Shown here one piece after another: positions 59,901-64,000 of a stretch of DNA of 64,000 nucleotides. A program made the translations under genes and the position numbers. The notes under the pieces are model-generated. The model did not search any database. It had not been told where the DNA came from and saw nothing but the letters and a program-made list of their open reading frames with translations. Source of the DNA: Owenia fusiformis (lineage: Eukaryota; Annelida; Polychaeta; Sabellida; Oweniidae); NCBI GenBank assembly GCA_903813345.2, contig CAIIXF020000001.1:18555915-18619914 (forward strand), in the 5' to 3' direction. Each line of letters opens with the position of its first letter. Position 1 is the first letter of the stretch.

Positions 59901-61453
59901 ACCTACATAATATATTCACAACATTGTATTCTTTCTATCTGCGCTTTATGCCACCTGCTTAATATATTCACAACATTGTATTCTTTCTCTCTGCGTTTTA
60001 TGGCACCTACATAATATATTCACTACATTGTATTCTTTCTCTCTGCGTTTTATGGCACCTACATAATATATTCACAACATTGTATTCTTTCTATCTGCGC
60101 TTTATGGCACCTGCTTAATATATTCACAACATTCTATTCTTTCTCTCTGCGTTTTATGGCACCTACATAACATATTCACAACATTGTATTCTTTCTATCT
60201 GCGCTTTATGGCACCTACATAATATATTCAGAACATTGTATTCTTTCTATCTGCACTTTATGGCACCTACATAATATATTCACAACAGTGTATTCTTTCT
60301 ATTTGCGCTTTATGGCACCTACATAATATATTCACAACATTGTATTCTTTCTATCTGCGCTTTATGGCACCTGCTTAATATATTCACAACATTCTATTCT
60401 TTCTCTCTGCGTTTTATGGCACCTACATAATATATTCACAACATTGTATTCTTTCTATCTGCGCTTTATGGCACCTACATAATATATTCAGAACATTGTA
60501 TTCTTTCTATCTGCGCTTTATGGCACCTACATAATATATTCACAACAGTGTATTCTTTCTATTTGGGCTTTATGGCACCTACATAATATATTCACAACAT
60601 TGTATTTTTTCTATCTGCGCTTTTTGGCACCTACAAAATATATTCACAACATTGTATTCTTTCTATTTGCGCTTTATGGCACCTACATAATATATTCAGA
60701 ACATTGTATTCTTTCTATCTGCGCTTTATGGCACCTACATAATATATTCACAACATTGTATTCTTTCTATCTGCGCTTTATGGCACCTACATAATACATT
60801 CACAACATTGTATTCTTTCTATCTGCGCTTTATGGCACCTACATAATATATTCACAACATTGTATTCTTTCTATCTGCGCTTTATGGCACCTACATAATA
60901 CATTCACAACATTGTATTCTTTCTATCTGCGCTTTATGGCACCTACATAATATATTCACAACATTGTATTCTTTCTATCTGCGCTTTATGGCACCTACAT
61001 AATACATTCACAACATTGTATTCTTTCTATCTGTGCTTTATGGCACCTACATAATATATTCACAACATCCGCTATGTATTTTTCTATTTTCATCAAATCA
61101 AAGTAAATCAATTTCTGAACAGACCAAGAACTGACCAAGAACTAGTAAAGGGTATTATGAAACAATGTTGATATACTAAATTAAATAAAAGAATTGAACA
61201 ATGTGTAAAGATTCACTGAGAGATCGAAGAGAAAACTGTTTATACTTTTGTGTTTTTAATTTTAACATGTAAAATTGAAACAAATATTATGTTTGACCAG
61301 GAAAGTTGACCAGGATGATCCATTAAACAATGCCAAACAGTTGATTAATTTGTAAGGGATAATACATATACATGTACATCGACCCAAAAGGTTTGAAGGA
61401 AGAAATAATGAAAGTACTCACCAGTGACATCTTGGAACAGGTTAACAAACTCT
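47996..61453 (-). CDS. BIRC6: BIRC6-type ubiquitin-conjugating protein, C-terminal ten exons (partial)
   Basis: BIRC6 (Apollon/BRUCE) is a giant E2/E3 hybrid that ubiquitinates caspases and other substrates. Minus-strand exons: 61453-61422, 55694-55585, 55417-55348, 52588-52399, 51956-51863, 51517-51474, 51213-51126, 49036-48919, 48596-48481, 48148-47996; GT-AG throughout, consistent phases, 337 residues to the stop. The order of motifs follows human BIRC6: [71 protein letters not shown] (catalytic Cys in KVCLS), [35 protein letters not shown]. The tail is a Lys/Arg-rich helix, shorter than the human one. Similarity is moderate for so conserved a domain, so a BIRC6-like paralogue is possible. 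The BIR and upstream exons are not in the window and should lie to the right. The second listed exon starts inside a 53-bp minisatellite. Confidence 0.85.
49175..50941 (+). mobile_element. Non-autonomous hAT DNA transposon (1.77 kb)
   Basis: Terminal inverted repeats begin TAGAGAAGGGTCGGT and extend about 29 bp with one mismatch; the right end is the complement. An exact 8-bp target duplication, ATTTTTAT, flanks it (49167-49174 and 50942-50949), the hAT hallmark. The termini are rich in GGTTCGGTTCG sub-repeats. It holds a two-exon BED-finger remnant but no transposase catalytic domain. It sits in an intron of the BIRC6-like gene and leaves both neighbouring exons intact. Confidence 0.92.
50110..50682 (+). 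pseudogene. BED-type zinc-finger remnant inside the hAT element
   Basis: From ATG 50110, about 30 codons ([20 protein letters not shown]) lead into a BED-like start, DAWKY. The frame then slips by one base near 50199; in the shifted frame [20 protein letters not shown] follows to 50271. A GT-AG intron (50272-50548) joins it in phase to [20 protein letters not shown] and a stop at 50680-50682. CxxC and the first His are present, but the usual second His is Tyr. BED fingers bind transposon ends in hAT transposases; this one is broken by the frameshift and lacks the DDE domain. Confidence 0.6.
53221..53689. mobile_element. 469-bp MITE with TA target duplication
   Basis: It starts CTGTAAAACGGGTAATTTT and ends AATACCCGTTTTACAG, an inverted pair; both sides are flanked by TA (53219-53220 and 53690-53691). 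The interior is built of AAATTTTAGCG and CGCTAACAAT sub-repeats, again mirrored left to right. It is non-coding. The TA duplication fits Tc1/mariner-type mobilisation. It lies in a BIRC6-like intron. Confidence 0.7.
54972..54993. repeat. Perfect 22-bp palindrome
   Basis: The two 11-bp arms are AATCGATCATA and its complement TATGATCGATT, with no spacer. Weaker flanking arms CCGTCA and TGACGG lengthen the potential hairpin. AGTTAAGGACGC just after it resembles, inverted, TCCTTAACGCC at 52655, so it might be one end of a decayed 2.4-kb element enclosing the MITE at 53221. Confidence 0.4.
55679..61068. repeat. 53-bp minisatellite, about 101 copies, each carrying a 3' splice site
   Basis: The plus-strand unit reads CTGCGCTTTATGGCACCTAC, ATAATATATTCACAACATTG, TATTCTTTCTAT. 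On the minus strand this is intron tail ending TATTATGTAG followed by GTGCCATAAAGCGCAG, the first 16 nt of the BIRC6-like exon at 55694. Each unit thus repeats 37 nt of intron end and 16 nt of exon start. Higher-order blocks of about 780-830 bp (marked by the rare GCCACCTGC variant at 57558, 58338, 59169 and 59949) show recent multi-unit expansion. Every unit scanned keeps the acceptor AG. A few units are 51-52 bp. Open frames across it are artefacts. Confidence 0.95.
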
Positions 61454-64000
61454 CTGAAAACAAAGCAAATGTTAAATGTTTAAGTTTTTAAGTTGAAGCA
61501 AAACAATGTACAAACTTCACATGGGCTGTTTTTATATTTTTTCATGATTTACAATTTACAACAATTGCGAATCATTTAGACATTTAAAATCATTTAACAT
61601 GTATCCATCATGTAAATTGCAGATTGGCAATACTTTCGCATGTACATGTACATGCTGAGTTGTTAAAATCAAGTTGACATAGAATCCCTTAAATCTCAAT
61701 TAGCTCAAATGGATGCAAGTTTTTTTAACTCATGCATCAATTGCAAGTGGATTCCATCTACAAGACCATGGGGTACAAGAAAGAATATGAGGACTTGCAC
61801 CCCTAAGAGGTTGTATTTTACATTTACTTCTGGTCCACTTAGCGAGATCAATAGTGCAAGAAAACAGGCAGATAGTTCATTCATGGAACGAAGCATGAAA
61901 CTTTCCACATATCATCAGAATACCATTCCCTTTGATTTAAGAGCCAGAGCCATTTTCATGGTCCACTAGAATGGTCAAAAAATAGTAAGTACCCCCTCCC
62001 ACCAAATCCTATGGGGGTGGGGAGATATAGGAATATTTTTTTCATAAAAAAATTTCTTTGAATATGGTCATACTACAGTTTTAGTGTGCTATTTTCATGG
62101 TAAAGAAATTTTGCAAACATAACAAGATGATTTATCATTGATTTCCATCACTGTTAAAGACTAATCATGGGCGACGCCCACTTTTCATACCTTGAACATT
62201 GAGGTTATTAAATCTCTATCATTGGTTTAACAAATGAATGTAATTCAGTTTTCTGGATAACACCAGATACCTTTTTGATGTTAGGTGCTATAGTTAATCT
62301 TAGCATTTGACTTTTTAAAGGCTTACACCATATCACAACCCTGTTTAGAAGAAGAAAGCAAGCAACAAATGTCCCAGATCTACAACATGTATCCACTATT
62401 CTATGTACATGTATGTCGAGTCTCTATTTTTTCCTGAAGAGAACCTATGCTACAGATACAACTTTCTAGAATTTAGATGATGATGTGCTTAAACAGTTTG
62501 ATGAATGGTGTGCTGACCCATTGCCTAAACAGTTTGATGAATGCCGTGCTGACCAACAGAATGTACCAGTACCAGTGAAAATTTAGGCTATTAAACCTCT
62601 TTCATGGTTTGAACCGGAACCAGAAAAGCCGCCACAGTCACAGCCTGCAGTCTCTAAATTCTCAAGAGAGCCTATACTACATACACAGCTGTCCAGAATC
62701 TAGATAATGAAGTGATAAAAGTTTGATGAATGGTGTGCTGACCACCAGAATGTACCAGTCTTTAAGTTTTGGTTTCAGATTATTTGAATCAAAATACTGT
62801 GCCTGAACTAAGTGTGGGCTATCAGAGAGGGAAATTTCCCTCTTTCACACTACCCTACCACGTGACCACGTTTAAAAGGGAAACAGGGTACAGCTAAGTT
62901 GCAAATGGAGGACGTGTGTTTAATTCCATATTTCTGAACGTAAAATACATTTTACATTTATTTCTAGTGTTCTACCAGACATAGAATTGATTCATCAACC
63001 AGTTTGTAGAATATTGTTGGCAAAAAATCATTATAGGCAAAGATAGTTAATAGTCGGCGCAGTGAAGCAAAACTCAAATGCAATACACGATACATTTCAG
63101 TAAATCTATCAACGTACAGGGAGCATGTAAGTTTCCCTTCGAAAATGTTACATTGATATGTAACAAAAAAAACAGTTAACTGTTATTTAAACTGCGTGTC
63201 ATCGTGTTATATGTGGATACGTTTTCTAGTATGTTATTCAAATGTATTTTTGTGAATTAATTGTTTTTCTAAAATCTTACGATGCATAAAAAGTCGTCCC
63301 AGAAATGTATCTTGACTTTGCCGTAAGGCATAACATATTGCGAAACATTTTTCCTCTTGTCACAAAGAGGATAGTGTTTGTTTCGAGGTGTCTTGTGATG
63401 AGCGTTTCATGATTAAATGCAAAATTACTTGAGCAGATACCATCCAAAAACATCTGACATTCAACACGTCATATAAGACATACATCGATATACATGGTAT
63501 TGTTTTTTTTACAATAATAGAGAAATACGACGTCATATCAGCGCTACATATACAGCAAATCGTGAAGAACAAAATGCTCTTAAGTTTTGAGCAACACATT
63601 TTAAATGATCGGTTTTTTAGGACGGCGGTGAATTAGACCATTCAAGGGGTTATATAGAAAGATTCTTCACGTGTTCAGGCAATTTTAATTATTCTGAATA
63701 GCGGATGGTCATTAATACTGATAGCGGATAGTCATTCCTCAACGTGCTCATATTTAATTTTGTTATTTTATTTCAATTTGATACCCCAGTAACACGCAAA
63801 TCTAGCGTTCTTGTTAATTGAATGACTAAAATGCATATACGACCTGAAAGCCCGTGTCTAAATCTACAAAATAATGTTTACTTTATTTGGATTAAATAAC
63901 ATATTGATGAAACCTCAAAGCATCAACATGCGGCCTTTTTAGCATTATTTTCGCTGTTTGCAACGTAAATGTACATGAGATATGGGACATAGTATGTCTG
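61454..64000. other. Unassigned right flank, probably BIRC6-like intron
   Basis: No further exon joins the first listed BIRC6-like exon in this stretch, so it is taken as intron or upstream DNA. Seen: a two-copy degenerate repeat at 62421-62758 and an 18-bp palindrome AGAGGGAAATTTCCCTCT at 62826-62843. Frames at 61705-61969 on both strands have no recognisable domain. Confidence 0.4.
62421..62758. repeat. Diverged tandem duplication, period about 230 bp
   Basis: TCTCTATTTTTTCCTGAAGA..CCTATGCTACAGATACA..AGTTTGATGAATGGTGTGCT (from 62421) recurs from 62652 as TCTCTAAATTCTCAAGAGAG..CCTATACTACATACACA..GTTTGATGAATGGTGTGCTG. The AAACAGTTTGATGAATG block is additionally doubled at 62490 and 62527. 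It might derive from an old coding repeat, but stops interrupt every frame. Confidence 0.5.

Noticed and set aside
58988-60794. Plus-strand frames with [15 protein letters not shown]-like peptides
   Set aside because: They are read-through of the 53-bp minisatellite.
61705-61969. Overlapping frames on both strands (67 and 86 codons)
   Set aside because: Neither shows a family motif; could be a decayed transposon, but nothing in the sequence supports a call.

Overview
The window is AT-rich, intron-rich animal nuclear DNA. Three conserved protein-coding genes were rebuilt exon by exon, and repeats fill most of the rest. Dispersed arrays carrying the AAAATGGCGGCCATTTT palindrome, abundant short inverted-repeat elements and the gene divergence suggest a marine lophotrochozoan, probably a bivalve mollusc. 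That assignment is inference; no species marker was found.

Layout. 1-7.3 kb is a repeat-filled flank. 7.29-21.53 kb (minus strand) is a complete 15-exon ORC1, the AAA+ subunit of the origin recognition complex. A 236-bp gap then separates it from PRPF38A (21.77-44.0 kb, plus strand, 8 exons), a spliceosomal B-complex factor. The two start codons face away from each other, as I recall for the human orthologues, so this looks like an old bidirectional promoter. It holds an E2F-type site and a palindromic nuclear-receptor site.

Intron 1 of PRPF38A is 18.7 kb. It holds a 12.2-kb, apparently very young LTR retrotransposon (22298-34514). Its two 4,474-bp LTRs match wherever compared, and it encodes only Gag plus an aspartic protease, so it is non-autonomous. 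Next come a 2.6-kb block edged by palindromes, a 210-bp tandem duplication and a 1.3-kb repeat rich in ATGGCCGCCAT motifs.

48.0-61.5 kb (minus strand) carries the C-terminal ten exons of a BIRC6-type gene, including the whole ubiquitin-conjugating (UBC) fold. One intron holds a non-autonomous hAT transposon with a perfect 8-bp target duplication and a frameshifted BED-finger remnant. Another holds about 100 copies of a 53-bp repeat. Each 53-bp unit copies the 3' splice site and the first 16 nt of the downstream exon, giving a large field of decoy acceptors.

The genes fit housekeeping roles in replication licensing, pre-mRNA splicing and ubiquitin conjugation. The least ordinary features are the splice-site minisatellite, a similar array built on the ORC1 stop-codon region, and the retrotransposon whose LTRs are mostly minisatellite.
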